Positions 9,296 to 19,080 of a stretch of 64,000 nt of DNA are shown piece after piece. The translations under genes and the position numbers were made by a program. Numbering within the stretch: the stretch's first letter is position 1; each line of letters opens with the position of its first letter. The stretch comes from Paenibacillus chondroitinus NBRC 15376 (lineage in GTDB: Bacteria > Bacillota > Bacilli > Paenibacillales > NBRC-103111): positions 310,001-374,000 of the forward strand of contig NZ_BILW01000002.1 of NCBI RefSeq assembly GCF_004000765.1, written 5' to 3'. The notes below the pieces were generated by a model that was given only the letters and a program-made list of their open reading frames with translations, did no database searches and had not been told where the DNA came from.

Positions 9296-10411
9296 CTATG
9301 TCCAAAATTGTTCTTGCTGTATGGCATCAACAAGACGAATCATATCAACCGCTTCCACTTCACCGATGTTGCCGATTCGGAACGTGTTGGCGTTCGTAAT
9401 TTTCCCCGGATAAATCACAAAACCTCTGCGCTTCAACTTCTCATATAACGTTTGGAACTGGAACTGATCGCTTTCCGGATACAGGAAGGAAGTGATGATC
9501 GGCGATTGCAGCGCCTCCGGCAGCAAGGTCTCAAAACCGAGGACCTTCATTCCTTTGACGAGTGCCCGCTGGCTTGTTTTGTAACGATTGTATCTGGCGA
9601 CAACGCCACCTTCATCCGCCAGTTCTTTCAATGCTTCATAGAAAGCACGGACAACGTGAGTTGGCGATGTAAAACGCCATTTTCCATTGTAATTCTCCAT
9701 TTTATCCCATTGGTCAAACAAATCGAGGGAATGGGAACGCGCCCATCCGGCGCACTTTTTCATTTCATCAATTTTGGCGATAATAAAACCAAATCCGGGA
9801 ACACCCTGGATACATTTGTTAGCGCTGCTGATCAAGAAATCGATCTGCAGTTCCGCGATATCCATTGGAATTCCGCCGAAGGAGCTCATGGCATCTACGA
9901 TATAAGTTTTGTTATATTTTTTGACAATGCGGCCAACAGCTTCTATCGGGTTCAACATGCCTGTCGTCGTCTCGCAATGAACAACAGCCACATGTGTGAT
10001 ATCCGTTTCTTTGCGAAGCGTATATTCAAGTTGATCCAAGTCTGGAGGATGAACCTCCCCGTTATCCAAGAGAACGAGCGGTATATTCAGCATTTTCGCC
10101 ATTTGGGCCATCCGTTGGCCATAAGCGCCATTTGCCATAACCAGAATATTGCCATCCTGTGGAATAACGCTTCCGATCACCGATTCTACACAAAATGAAC
10201 CGCTGCCCTGCATAAGAACGGAGGTATAAAGCGAAGTCTCCTTGGTCGCTAATTGGACAAGTTTAGTGCGAATATCCTGCACAATTCGATTATAATCATC
10301 ATCCCATGTACACCAGTCTTTCAGCATCGCCGCTTTTACCCTTTTGCTCGTCGAGAGGGGGCCAGGCGTCAAAAGCAAATACGGGTTATCCTCAATCAAA
10401 TCAATATTCAT
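9296..10411 (-). CDS. phnW: 2-aminoethylphosphonate--pyruvate transaminase
   Basis: A PLP enzyme that moves the amino group of 2-aminoethylphosphonate to pyruvate, giving phosphonoacetaldehyde and L-alanine. Family marks are the N-terminal [11 protein letters not shown], the [12 protein letters not shown] loop, and the PLP lysine in [15 protein letters not shown]. The size of 371 residues fits PhnW. The chosen ATG has AGGAGG eight bases upstream; a nine-residue longer frame would contain that binding site. It sits between phnX and ald in one operon. The gene order and the AEP-type transporter make the assignment strong. Confidence 0.95.
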   Translation of the reverse strand: MNIDLIEDNPYLLLTPGPLSTSKRVKAAMLKDWCTWDDDYNRIVQDIRTKLVQLATKETSLYTSVLMQGSGSFCVESVIGSVIPQDGNILVMANGAYGQRMAQMAKMLNIPLVLLDNGEVHPPDLDQLEYTLRKETDITHVAVVHCETTTGMLNPIEAVGRIVKKYNKTYIVDAMSSFGGIPMDIAELQIDFLISSANKCIQGVPGFGFIIAKIDEMKKCAGWARSHSLDLFDQWDKMENYNGKWRFTSPTHVVRAFYEALKELADEGGVVARYNRYKTSQRALVKGMKVLGFETLLPEALQSPIITSFLYPESDQFQFQTLYEKLKRRGFVIYPGKITNANTFRIGNIGEVEAVDMIRLVDAIQQEQFWT

Positions 10412-10438
10412 CGTTACGTCCTCCTTCGTTTTATTCAT

Positions 10439-11257
10439 CTATTGACCGGATTTTGTTAACCGGGCGTTAATATCGTCAATGACTTTCACAAGATCGCCGA
10501 TCGTCGGAATCACATAATCAGCCCCGGCTTGACGGAACCGTTCTTCTACAACGGCCATTTTCGCTGCCAACTCCGCAGCTGGCATCGTGTTGACTTCCTC
10601 CTCGGTAAGACCGAGCTCGCTTCCTCCTTTTACAACCCCTACACTCCAAGCCCCGGCATTAACACCCTCTTGAATATCGCTGACCGTATCGCCTACTTTG
10701 ACAATCGCCTGGAACGGATAAACCCCTAAATTCGCAGCATTCGCGTAACACATCCACGGATACGGCCGTCCGGCTTTCACTTCGGAAGGAGTAACCAAGG
10801 AATCCGGCTCATACCCTTTCAACTTGGCCTCCCGGCTCACCACTTCCATCATTTCCGCCGTATATCCAGTTGTAGAGCCAATTTTCAGTCCTCTGTTTCG
10901 CAGTTCCTTCACTAAGTCCAGCGCGCCAGGGATCGGATCCGTATAATTCGGTAAAATTTCAAATAACAAAGGTTCGAAATCGGCATACAGATCATCCACA
11001 TCCGCATTCGTCGGCAAAGCCCCGAATTTATCTTTCCACAACTGAGCGATTCTCGGAATGCTGCATAAGGTATGGATATGATCCCATTTCAATAGTCCCA
11101 TCGGACCGCGTGCTTCTTCAGCTGTAATGGCAATACCCCGTTTCTCAAATATCCGCAGAAATACGTCCAGTGGCGCAAAACATCCATAATCAACCATCGT
11201 ACCTGCCCAATCAAAAATAACAGCTTGAATATGACCTTCATAATTTTTCGGCAACAT
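10439..11257 (-). CDS. phnX: Phosphonoacetaldehyde hydrolase (phosphonatase)
   Basis: A HAD-superfamily enzyme that splits the C-P bond of phosphonoacetaldehyde to acetaldehyde and phosphate. The nucleophile motif is DWAGT (D16) and the Schiff-base lysine lies in MGLLKWDH (K57), both diagnostic of PhnX. Further HAD motifs are STTGYTAEM and KVGDTVSDIQEG. The selected ATG (272 residues) has AGAGG upstream and starts 32 bases after the deoR stop. An earlier in-frame start would overlap deoR and add residues absent from known PhnX. It works directly after PhnW. Confidence 0.95.
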   Translation of the reverse strand: MLPKNYEGHIQAVIFDWAGTMVDYGCFAPLDVFLRIFEKRGIAITAEEARGPMGLLKWDHIHTLCSIPRIAQLWKDKFGALPTNADVDDLYADFEPLLFEILPNYTDPIPGALDLVKELRNRGLKIGSTTGYTAEMMEVVSREAKLKGYEPDSLVTPSEVKAGRPYPWMCYANAANLGVYPFQAIVKVGDTVSDIQEGVNAGAWSVGVVKGGSELGLTEEEVNTMPAAELAAKMAVVEERFRQAGADYVIPTIGDLVKVIDDINARLTKSGQ

Positions 11258-11289
11258 AACCATTCCTCTCATAGTTCGTAAATCGATAT

Positions 11290-12075
11290 TCATTCTGATG
11301 TCATCCACTCGACATGCATTTGTTCCAATTCAACTTCCCATTCTTCCGGTGCAGGAACATTGCTGACGATGACATCGATATCCCGCAAATCCGCCATTTT
11401 ATAAAATTGCACCATGCCTATTTTGGAGTGATCGGAGACCACAATGCTCACTTTGGCATGTTCCATCATCTTCTTCGCTAATTGACCGCGTTTTTCATCA
11501 AAAGAGGTGATCCCTTTGTCAATCATCATCCCATCGATGGAGATAAACGCTTTGTCCGCGTAGAAGTACTCCACCATTTTCTCCGCCAATGAGCCAACAA
11601 CCCTGGATTGCAGAGAGCTTACTTTGCCTCCGATAAAAAATATTTCCCCGGCGTACAATTCCCTGTTCTTATACTCAATTAGCAAATGTAACGCTGGAAT
11701 GGAGTTAGTCAAGATCGTGAGATTTTGCTTATCAAGCAAGTGTTCGATTATCTGCATTGTCGTTGAGCCATCATCGATAAAAATCACTTCATTGTCCTGG
11801 ACAAGAGCTGCGGCCCATTTGCCTATTTTACGTTTCTCCTCCACATTCAGTACTTTTCTGTTCAAATGGGAGGGTTCTTCCCGGGAACGATTCACTTTCA
11901 CCGCTCCGCCGTAGACCCGTTTCAGCTTGTTAGCCTCTTCAAGGTCCTCCAAATACCTGCGTACAGTCTCCGAAGAAACCTGGAGCACCTCGACAAGCTC
12001 ATTGGTAATCACTTTGCCTTCGGCATTGATCTGATTAAGGATATACTCCTTACGTTCTTCCCCGATAAGTGACAC
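11290..12075 (-). CDS. DeoR/GlpR family repressor of the AEP operon
   Basis: A 261-residue regulator with an N-terminal winged helix (VSSETVRRYLEDLEE, about 30-45) and a C-terminal DeoRC effector domain of the ISOCOT fold (FIDDGSTT, LTNSIPAL, FFIGGKV). It begins with GTG, AGGAGG nine bases upstream. It lies inside the operon between the permease and phnX genes, so it probably represses the whole unit. The operator candidate is the AAAAACAA repeat set just after the promoter. It is strikingly similar over its full length to the second DeoR protein at 33.0-33.8 kb. The effector is unknown; an AEP pathway aldehyde or phosphate ester is possible. Confidence 0.9.
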   Translation of the reverse strand: MSLIGEERKEYILNQINAEGKVITNELVEVLQVSSETVRRYLEDLEEANKLKRVYGGAVKVNRSREEPSHLNRKVLNVEEKRKIGKWAAALVQDNEVIFIDDGSTTMQIIEHLLDKQNLTILTNSIPALHLLIEYKNRELYAGEIFFIGGKVSSLQSRVVGSLAEKMVEYFYADKAFISIDGMMIDKGITSFDEKRGQLAKKMMEHAKVSIVVSDHSKIGMVQFYKMADLRDIDVIVSNVPAPEEWEVELEQMHVEWMTSE

Positions 12076-12122
12076 GAACGTGAACCTCCTTGCACAATTG
12101 CCTCATTGTTTGCTCATAGCGG

Positions 12123-13847
12123 CTACTTTCGAATTTGCCAAGCTTCCGTTTTCTTTCTAACTTTTTTGGAAAGGAGCGTGTAAAGCAGCCTTACGATAAT
12201 ATTCGTAATCACGATGAGCACCGCCATAGCTGCAGCTGCTGCTACATCACCTGCATCCTCCATACTCACCAGCGCTACTGCCGCTAAGTTCAAATCCGCT
12301 GACCGCAGAAATACTACAGCAGAAACCGTAACCATGGAGTTGACAAAGAGGTACATGGCAATTTCTATAATTGCCGGTAGACACATAGGAACCGTGACTC
12401 TCAGCAATGTTTTGTAAAATGGCACGCGCATCGATTCAGAAACGAGCTCGAATTCTTTATCCAGCTTCTTCAAGGCTGTCGTCGCCGTGATGAACGGCAC
12501 GCCATAGAAGTGAGTGATATTGGCGAGTACAAGGATAATCATCGATCCATAAATCCAGTTCATGGGATTGTTCGGATTATTAAAGAAGAAAATGTAAGCT
12601 AAACCAATGACCATCCCTGGCAGCGCTAGCGGTAATACCGACAGAAAATAACCAATCTGCCTAAGTCCGTTCAAATGACGCGATTTCTCAATGAGATAGG
12701 CGAATAAAAACGTGACGATGGTCCCGACGATTGCTGTAAAAAATGACACCTGCAAACTGGTCCAGAACGGATCAAGTCCTGAGCCTGCGACACCGGAAAA
12801 ATCATAATGTTTGAAGCTGAAATTTAAGTTATAAGGCCAAACTTTAATTAACGAAGCACATGCGATTGTTATTAAAGGAATGAGAATTAAAATCGAAATG
12901 ACTACTCCGAACAATTGAAAGATGGTGTCTCGAACTTTCCCCCCGGCTATCCGATAGGGAGTTGATTTGGAAGAAAGCATGGAACGCTGTTTTCTCTCGA
13001 CCATTCGGTCAACAACAAAAGCGATGATTGCCGGAATGGTTAACAAAATGCCCACTGTAGCGCCCATTGACATATTTTGCTGTCCGATGACTTGCTTATA
13101 AATATCCGTGGCAAGTACGTTGAATTTACCGCCAATGGCTTGTGGGGCCCCGAAATCCGTAAAACAAGCCGTGAAACAAACGAAGATTGCACTGATTAAT
13201 CCATATTTGACAGAAGGCAATGTAACTGTCAGGAACATTCTCAGCTTACTTGCCCCTAAAGTCTCTGCCGCTTCATACAGCCGCTGATCCGTGATGGATA
13301 ATGCGGTAATAAAAATGAGGAACGCTTGCGGGAACAAATAAATGACCTCAGAAATTACAATCCCCACAGGCCCGTAAATCGGGATACGAATACCGCTGGG
13401 CAATAATCCGAAAAAACCGGATGTCAAAATCCCTTGATTGCCAAAAAGATACGTTAAAGCAATTCCGTGCATCATGGTCGGCTCAAAAAGCGGCAGCATG
13501 GCGACATAATGCAAGTAGGCTTTGCCTCGAATCGCCGTCCGGCTAATCCCATACGCATACAGGAAAGCCAGGGTGACGGCAATACTAGTGGAAAGCAAGG
13601 AAACCCACACTGTATTCCACAAGGATTGCGCCAAGGAAGGTGTCGTAAAATACTTGATGAAATTCTGGAGCCCGATGAATTCTGCATTCGTATTAAAAAA
13701 AGCTTTGCTAAACAGTAAACAGAGCGGCACTAAAATCGTGAACGATAAAGTGATGACGAGTAAGACAATAAGGAAATTTTGCAAATTGAGGATTTCTCCC
13801 CAGTTTCGGCGAACAGACGGTGTCCAGGCAGCGCTTTGCTTCTCCAT
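12123..13847 (-). CDS. AEP-type ABC transporter, fused double permease
   Basis: The membrane subunit of a phosphonate importer. The 574-residue protein is a tandem of two permease modules, each with about six helices and an EAA loop (EAAETLGASKLRMFLTVTLP near 215, and the degenerate SESMRVPFYKTLLRVTVP near 480). This fused form matches the PhnU2-type permeases of 2-aminoethylphosphonate clusters, related to iron-type FbpB permeases. The ATG overlaps the stop of the ATPase gene by one base (TGATG), so the two are translationally coupled. It is followed by deoR after 47 bases. The substrate is inferred from phnW/phnX in the same operon. Confidence 0.9.
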   Translation of the reverse strand: MEKQSAAWTPSVRRNWGEILNLQNFLIVLLVITLSFTILVPLCLLFSKAFFNTNAEFIGLQNFIKYFTTPSLAQSLWNTVWVSLLSTSIAVTLAFLYAYGISRTAIRGKAYLHYVAMLPLFEPTMMHGIALTYLFGNQGILTSGFFGLLPSGIRIPIYGPVGIVISEVIYLFPQAFLIFITALSITDQRLYEAAETLGASKLRMFLTVTLPSVKYGLISAIFVCFTACFTDFGAPQAIGGKFNVLATDIYKQVIGQQNMSMGATVGILLTIPAIIAFVVDRMVERKQRSMLSSKSTPYRIAGGKVRDTIFQLFGVVISILILIPLITIACASLIKVWPYNLNFSFKHYDFSGVAGSGLDPFWTSLQVSFFTAIVGTIVTFLFAYLIEKSRHLNGLRQIGYFLSVLPLALPGMVIGLAYIFFFNNPNNPMNWIYGSMIILVLANITHFYGVPFITATTALKKLDKEFELVSESMRVPFYKTLLRVTVPMCLPAIIEIAMYLFVNSMVTVSAVVFLRSADLNLAAVALVSMEDAGDVAAAAAMAVLIVITNIIVRLLYTLLSKKVRKKTEAWQIRK

Positions 13848-14884
13848 CACGCAGTCACCACATCATCCGGCGTAAAGGTAATGACTCTATCTTGCGGAAA
13901 CTCAACCGATACTTCAGCAAACTTCATCAAGTTCAATTTGTGCGCATGTTGTGCAGAGACATCCACGGAAAGCAGCTGATTTCCTAGCAGATCTTTCAGC
14001 TCACGAATGGGCTGCAAAATCAATCTATAAAACGGCCCCCTAAACTCCATATGCTTAACGACAGCCTGGTATCCTGAACCTGAAGAAGATATACGAATAT
14101 GTTCGGGTCTGACAGCAAAATTGGTGAGCGGCAAGTTTCCTTTGCGAGGCCCATAGGCCAAGAAATTAATGGAACCTATAAAATCCGCTACAAAAGGCGA
14201 TTCCGGTTGATCATACACTTGCTGAGGGCTTCCCACTTGCATAATTTCAGCATTATTCATAACGACAATCCGATCCGCCATGGTCAATGCCTCTTCTTGA
14301 TCATGCGTTACCATGATGGTTGTAATGCCCAACTTTTCTTGCAAACTGCAAATTTCTTCACGCAGTTTGGTCCTCACTTTGGCATCTAACGCTGATAATG
14401 GTTCATCCAGCAAGAGAAAATCAGGCGATAAAACAACAGCCCTGGCAAGTGCAACCCGTTGCTGTTGGCCTCCTGAAAGCTGGGCTGGATAACGTTCTTT
14501 CAAATGTAGTAAATCGACTAGTGAAAGCGCCTCGTTTACTTTGTCGCTAATTTCCTTTTTCGTAAGTTTCCTCCCCTGCAAGCCATAAGCCAAATTCTGA
14601 GCAGCCGTTAAATTTGGAAATAAAGCATAAGATTGAAAGACCATGCCGAAGTTTCGTTTGGATGGCGGCAAATCTGTGATGTCCTTGCCTCCAACCGTGA
14701 TTCGCCCGCGCGTCGGTTTCTCAAGACCGGCGATAATGCGCAGCAAGGTTGTTTTGCCACAGCCGCTTGGGCCAAGCAAGCAAATGAATTCATTCTTTTT
14801 AATATCAATATTTATTTCTCTAAGCGCTGTAAAGGAGTCAAATGTTTTGTTCACACCTTGAATGGATAAATAGGCTTCTGGCAT
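13847..14884 (-). CDS. AEP-type ABC transporter, ATP-binding protein
   Basis: The ATPase subunit that powers the fused permease. Walker A is GPSGCGKTT (about 37-45), the signature is [14 protein letters not shown], Walker B is [12 protein letters not shown], and the H-loop is MVTHDQEEA. The C-terminal 110 residues form a TOBE-like domain as in PotA/FbpC/PhnT ATPases. At 345 residues it has the usual size. The gene lies 91 bases after the binding-protein stop and overlaps the permease start. Confidence 0.92.
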   Translation of the reverse strand: MPEAYLSIQGVNKTFDSFTALREINIDIKKNEFICLLGPSGCGKTTLLRIIAGLEKPTRGRITVGGKDITDLPPSKRNFGMVFQSYALFPNLTAAQNLAYGLQGRKLTKKEISDKVNEALSLVDLLHLKERYPAQLSGGQQQRVALARAVVLSPDFLLLDEPLSALDAKVRTKLREEICSLQEKLGITTIMVTHDQEEALTMADRIVVMNNAEIMQVGSPQQVYDQPESPFVADFIGSINFLAYGPRKGNLPLTNFAVRPEHIRISSSGSGYQAVVKHMEFRGPFYRLILQPIRELKDLLGNQLLSVDVSAQHAHKLNLMKFAEVSVEFPQDRVITFTPDDVVTA

Positions 14885-14975
14885 AAGCTGCCTCCTTGAA
14901 CTTAGATTTGAGAAGGAAGCGACTGCTGACCTTGGCAGATCCGGACAGCAGCCGTTTTATTAACTTGATGGCGAG

Positions 14976-16070
14976 TTATTTCGGTTCGCTCTTCGTGTTA
15001 TAACGTTGATCCCACTCAGCCAGAATGCTTGCCCGATTCTTCGCAATTTCATTGAGATCATTTTTGATCAATTGTTTTATCGGGTCCACTTTGTAGCCTT
15101 CAGGAAGCTGCGAATTGTCGGTTTTGATTGCCAAAATCGCATAATTTTTGTTGTATTCTTTCATAGCTTCATCTGTAATTGCCCAGTCCAGGAACTGCTG
15201 AGACACTTGTTTAATCGTTTTCTTCTTAATCAGTGCATTGGCTTCTACATCCCAGCCGGAGCCCTCTTTCGGGAACACAACCTCGACCGGGGAACCGTTT
15301 TTCTTCTCCTGCAAGCCGCGATATCCAAAAGAAATGCCGATTGGGTACTCGCCCGTACCCGCCAACTTGGCCGGCTTCGACCCGGAGTGGACATACATGG
15401 CAACATTATCATGCAGTTTGTTCATATAGTTCCATGCTTTGTCTTGGCCCTCCAATTGAATCAATCCGGATACCGTCAAGAAACCTGTGCCTGAGGAGGA
15501 TGGGTTAGGCATGGTAATAAGCCCTTTATACTCCGGTTTAATCAAATCAGCATAGGATTCAGGAATTGGCAATTTACGTTTATCCATCTCTGTTTTGTTG
15601 ACGATGAAGGCTGTTTCCCAAGCATCGATACCCACCCAATGCGCCGGTACATTTTTATCTTTAAATTCAGGCAGTATGCGTTCTATCCCTTGCGGAGCAT
15701 AAGGTTCTAACTGATTGTTCTGATCGAGCACCAACAAGCTTGTTGCCGCTAATCCCCACACGATATCTGCTTGCGGATTGTCTTTCTCGGCCAGCAGCTT
15801 GGCCGTGATTACCCCCGTCGAATCTCGGACAATGTTAAGTTTAATATCAGGATATTTCTTCTTGTAACTAGCTAGATAGCTCTTGATCGCATCATCTTCC
15901 AGTGCCGTATATACCGTCAATTCCTTACTGGCTGAATCTACGCTGCCTGTTCCAGCAGGACTTGTGACTGCTCCAGGTGTCGACTGATTGATGGTTGCGG
16001 ATTTGCCACATGCCGATAATATAGAAACAAATGTCACCGCAACGACTAAACCTCTAGTTAATTTTTTCAT
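14976..16070 (-). CDS. AEP-type ABC transporter, substrate-binding lipoprotein
   Basis: An extracellular binding protein of the iron/AEP (PhnS2-like) family, anchored by a lipid on the cysteine of LSAC (about residue 20) after a hydrophobic signal. It should hand AEP or another phosphonate to the permease. The mature protein begins ELTVYTALEDDAIKSYLASYKKKYPDIKL-like, typical of type 2 periplasmic folds. The ATG is preceded by AGGAGAGG; a longer frame adds 16 residues that would spoil the signal peptide. It is the first gene of the AEP operon. Confidence 0.9.
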   Translation of the reverse strand: MKKLTRGLVVAVTFVSILSACGKSATINQSTPGAVTSPAGTGSVDSASKELTVYTALEDDAIKSYLASYKKKYPDIKLNIVRDSTGVITAKLLAEKDNPQADIVWGLAATSLLVLDQNNQLEPYAPQGIERILPEFKDKNVPAHWVGIDAWETAFIVNKTEMDKRKLPIPESYADLIKPEYKGLITMPNPSSSGTGFLTVSGLIQLEGQDKAWNYMNKLHDNVAMYVHSGSKPAKLAGTGEYPIGISFGYRGLQEKKNGSPVEVVFPKEGSGWDVEANALIKKKTIKQVSQQFLDWAITDEAMKEYNKNYAILAIKTDNSQLPEGYKVDPIKQLIKNDLNEIAKNRASILAEWDQRYNTKSEPK

Positions 16071-16227
16071 TGTTCCGATTCCTCTCCTGGTTATAATCTG
16101 TTCCTTCCGATAATACACACGCTTCTCTCTGCTTTAATTTTGTATGCTCTGGATGCAAAACGTTGTTTTCGCTGATCGGCAATCGATCAAAGATCCCCCC
16201 CACATCGTTTGCTTCATTAACAAACAT

Positions 16228-16273
16228 AAAAACAACTTTAATTAATTGATTTTAATTGTTTTTGGTTGTTTTT
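16228..16273 (-). promoter_or_regulatory. Candidate DeoR operator of the AEP operon
   Basis: Reading on the minus strand, AAAAACAA occurs twice with a 10-bp period just downstream of the -10 box, and its inverse TTGTTTTT follows about 20 bases later. Repeated AT-rich half sites placed between promoter and first gene suit a DeoR-family repressor. Binding by the operon-encoded DeoR is inferred. Confidence 0.45.
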
Positions 16274-16281
16274 ATAATAGA

Positions 16282-16311
16282 ATTATAATCTTTCCTCTGC
16301 GAATGTGTCAA
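16282..16311 (-). promoter_or_regulatory. Sigma-A promoter of the AEP operon
   Basis: Consensus TTGACA and TATAAT hexamers on the minus strand are separated by 18 bases. They lie 212 bases before the binding-protein start, leaving a long leader that contains the putative operator. In the rest of the leader (about 16071-16227) no gene was seen. Confidence 0.75.
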
Positions 16312-16393
16312 TACTTTAATGTCACGAAATATAACATTAACATCACGCAAAGCCACTGAACTATACGGACTAGCTGGAAGATTCCCTACGAAT

Positions 16394-16435
16394 GAATAAA
16401 AGGTCTGCCCCCGTTTCGGAGCAGACCTTTTATTC
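16394..16435 (-). terminator. Terminator of the Opp/LacI operon
   Basis: A perfect 15-bp stem pairs GAATAAAAGGTCTGC with GCAGACCTTTTATTC across a 12-base loop. It overlaps the last base pairs of the LacI stop codon and separates that operon from the AEP promoter. Confidence 0.88.
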
Positions 16436-17474
16436 ATTTAACCAAGTTCCCCGGCGTGGAGCAAGAATTTCTTTCAACTATTTTACTTTGAATAATGACA
16501 TTTCTTTGGAAGTCATTGGGCAGCACGCCTAATTGTTTCATTAACAATCTGACGGATTGAGCACCTAATTCCGAAGGCTGCAAATCCATACTGGTTAGAG
16601 ACGGGTTTGATTGAACCATCATGGAAAGATCACCACAGATAACGAAGACTGAAACATCTTCAGCGACTTTGAGATTAAGATCTTTCATTGCATTGATGGC
16701 ACTGAAGGCCGCGTGGTCATCATCCGCAATGATCGCGGTTACCCCTTTCCCAAGCTTACCTAAAGTAGTCATCGTTTCCTCGTAGCCATAATCCATGTAT
16801 ACGTTTGAACTTAAATCGGGCTTATGATGGATCATGTGCTCTTCTACGTGAAGATCGTGATCTTCCATCGCTTTGATGAAGCCCTCTTTTCTATCAATGG
16901 ATACCGTCATTAACTCGTTGGCATTTAAAAACATGATATTCCGGTGACCTTTTTCAATCAAATATTTACAAATATGATAACTAACCGCTTGATTGTCGTT
17001 ATCCACACTATAAGCATTAAGTACCGTTGGATTCATTACCCTGCCAACCGTAACAAATGGAATATTTTCCGAAGCCAACAGATGTATTCGCTCGTCATTG
17101 GTAGTTGGTCGCATGACAACAGCCCCATCGATTGGATAACTAGACAAGAAAGGGGTTTGAACCTTTTGCAAAGGAATCATATCAAGCAGCACCCGGTATC
17201 CGTAATAAGAGGCTTCGAGTATGACCCCATTGATAAATTGCGTATGAAATGCGCTAAAAAAGAAGTTACCATGCGGAATGGTTAACCCGATCGCCATCGT
17301 TTTCTTCGTCACCAAGCTGCGTGCGATATGATTCGGCACATAATTCAGCTGCTTGGAAATACGTAATACCCGCTCTTTCACTTCATTACTTGTAGGCCTC
17401 TTTTGGCTAAAAACATTGGAAACAGTTCCCTTCGAAACTCGAGCTAATTTGGCAACGTCATCTATTTTAGCCAT
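16434..17474 (-). CDS. LacI family regulator of the Opp-type operon
   Basis: A 346-residue repressor with an N-terminal LacI helix-turn-helix (IDDVAKLARVSKGTVSNVFSQKRP-like, residues 3-25), a hinge, and a sugar-binding-protein-like effector domain (VVMRP, DDHAAFSAI, TSMDLQPSELG). The ATG follows AAGGAT closely. It is the last gene of the operon, 34 bases after the HAD gene. Upstream of the operon are palindromes with a central CCGG, which differ from the usual CG-centred LacI operators but have the right symmetry. A sugar inducer is expected. Confidence 0.92.
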   Translation of the reverse strand: MAKIDDVAKLARVSKGTVSNVFSQKRPTSNEVKERVLRISKQLNYVPNHIARSLVTKKTMAIGLTIPHGNFFFSAFHTQFINGVILEASYYGYRVLLDMIPLQKVQTPFLSSYPIDGAVVMRPTTNDERIHLLASENIPFVTVGRVMNPTVLNAYSVDNDNQAVSYHICKYLIEKGHRNIMFLNANELMTVSIDRKEGFIKAMEDHDLHVEEHMIHHKPDLSSNVYMDYGYEETMTTLGKLGKGVTAIIADDDHAAFSAINAMKDLNLKVAEDVSVFVICGDLSMMVQSNPSLTSMDLQPSELGAQSVRLLMKQLGVLPNDFQRNVIIQSKIVERNSCSTPGNLVK

Positions 17475-17508
17475 ATCCTTATTAACATCCCTTCAGAAAA
17501 CCATCCAT

Positions 17509-18063
17509 TTATGCTAATTTGTCATTGAGCTGCTCGACTAATTCAATTAACTCCAGTGGATGACTAATTGTATATTGAGGGATTTCGCTTTCGTCTGCGT
17601 GCAGCTTCGGATAACGTGGCGTCCAGCTCAAGAAGACGCTTGTGATTCCCATTTGGTTAGCCCCTTTGACATCCCTGCTCAAGTTGTTGCCGACCATGAC
17701 AATTCGGTAGCAATCCTGCTCGCTGAGATCCAATGCGCCAATCGCTGCTTTGAACATCCGAGGACTCGGCTTGGAGGCTTTAACCGTTTCCGAATACACC
17801 ATCGTTGTAAAATAATCGTACAAACCATTTTGCGTCAAAATATTTTTGAAGGATTGCGCATTGCCGTCGGCTACAATAGCTAAAGTATACCCTCGTTCAG
17901 CCAGCGTTTTTACCATGACATCGGCTCCTGGAATCACATTAGCTTGAATGACAATATCGTGATCATCTCTAATTTCCGTGCCTTCATCGATAATGGTGTC
18001 GCCGCAATCCAGAAAAACAATCAATTTCTTTGGTGCTGAACTATTGGTCGTATTAGGATTCAT
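17509..18063 (-). CDS. HAD-superfamily hydrolase
   Basis: A small phosphatase-like protein of 184 residues. Motif I is LDCGDT, motif II is VADGN, the lysine lies in KASKPSP, and motif IV is MVGNNLSRDVKGA. The second motif I aspartate is shifted (DxGDT), a form common among HAD proteins. The selected ATG has GAGAGGTG six bases upstream and overlaps the 3' end of the oppF-like gene by 11 bases, so it is cotranslated with the importer. It may dephosphorylate a sugar phosphate made from the imported substrate; this is inference. Confidence 0.85.
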   Translation of the reverse strand: MNPNTTNSSAPKKLIVFLDCGDTIIDEGTEIRDDHDIVIQANVIPGADVMVKTLAERGYTLAIVADGNAQSFKNILTQNGLYDYFTTMVYSETVKASKPSPRMFKAAIGALDLSEQDCYRIVMVGNNLSRDVKGANQMGITSVFLSWTPRYPKLHADESEIPQYTISHPLELIELVEQLNDKLA

Positions 18064-19078
18064 GAATGACACCTCTCAAATTTAATTGGTTTGCGTAGTG
18101 ACACGCAGCAAAATGGTTATTGTCATTGTCCACAGTTTGCAGCTCAGGTTCCTGCTGCACGCATTTGTCCGTTTTATACCTGCATCTTGGGTGAAAATGA
18201 CAACCGCTTGGAGGATTAGCCGGATTAGGAACTTCTCCTTCCAGAATAATCCGATCCTTCTTTGTATCGGGATCTGGCTCTGGTACGGCTGACAAAAGCG
18301 CTTCGGTATACGGGTGCATCGGATGGGTAAATAACGAATCAACAGGCGCCAGCTCTACAATTTTACCCAGGTGCATGACCGCGACCCGATCGGATATGTT
18401 TTGTACGATAGATAAGTCATGAGAAATGAAGATATACGTAATTTGAAGCTGCTCTTGCAAATCCTTCAGCAAATTAATAATTTGCGCTTTAATCGAGACA
18501 TCCAAGGCCGACACCGCTTCGTCGCAGACAATGAGTCTTGGCTGGGAAATGAGAGATCGCGCAATCGCTATCCGCTGCCTTTGTCCCCCAGAGAAGGCGT
18601 GAGGATAACGTTTGAGATAACTGACATTTAAACCCGTTTTTTCAGCGATGAACGTCACTTTCTCATCCAATTGCGATTTCGACAACTTGAAATTGGCCAA
18701 AAGTGGTTCGGATATAATGTCATACACGCTCATTCTAGGACTAAGAGACGAAAAAGGGTCCTGAAAAATCATTTGAATATCTTTCCGATATTTCTTGAAT
18801 GCTTTTCCCCTTAATCCCAAAAAGTCGACTTGCTCTTCTCCCTCCGGACGATAGAGAACTTGCCCGGATGTTGCATCCATCCCTCTCACAATACAACGTC
18901 CTAATGTCGTTTTACCGCAGCCCGACTCACCAACAATGCTTAATGTCTCTCCTTCCAAAAGCTCAAAAGAAACATTATTCAGCACGCGGATGGAGGAAGG
19001 TTTGCTAAACAGCTTATTTTTGGATTTCACCTGAAAATCCTTGTTCAATTGATTTACTTGTAATATTGGTTTAGACAT
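18053..19078 (-). CDS. Opp/Dpp-type ABC transporter, ATP-binding protein F
   Basis: One of the two ATPases of the importer, 341 residues. Walker A is GESGCGKTT, the signature is [15 protein letters not shown], Walker B is [12 protein letters not shown], and the C-terminal oligopeptide-type tail has [15 protein letters not shown] with cysteines that can hold an Fe-S cluster in this subfamily. The gene follows its partner ATPase after two bases. The subfamily also serves plant oligosaccharide importers, which fits the LacI control here. Confidence 0.93.
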   Translation of the reverse strand: MSKPILQVNQLNKDFQVKSKNKLFSKPSSIRVLNNVSFELLEGETLSIVGESGCGKTTLGRCIVRGMDATSGQVLYRPEGEEQVDFLGLRGKAFKKYRKDIQMIFQDPFSSLSPRMSVYDIISEPLLANFKLSKSQLDEKVTFIAEKTGLNVSYLKRYPHAFSGGQRQRIAIARSLISQPRLIVCDEAVSALDVSIKAQIINLLKDLQEQLQITYIFISHDLSIVQNISDRVAVMHLGKIVELAPVDSLFTHPMHPYTEALLSAVPEPDPDTKKDRIILEGEVPNPANPPSGCHFHPRCRYKTDKCVQQEPELQTVDNDNNHFAACHYANQLNLRGVIHES

Positions 19079-19080
19079 CC

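Noticed and set aside
9452-10198. Plus-strand frame of 248 codons opposite phnW
   Set aside because: It is antisense to phnW, without a ribosome binding site or family marks.
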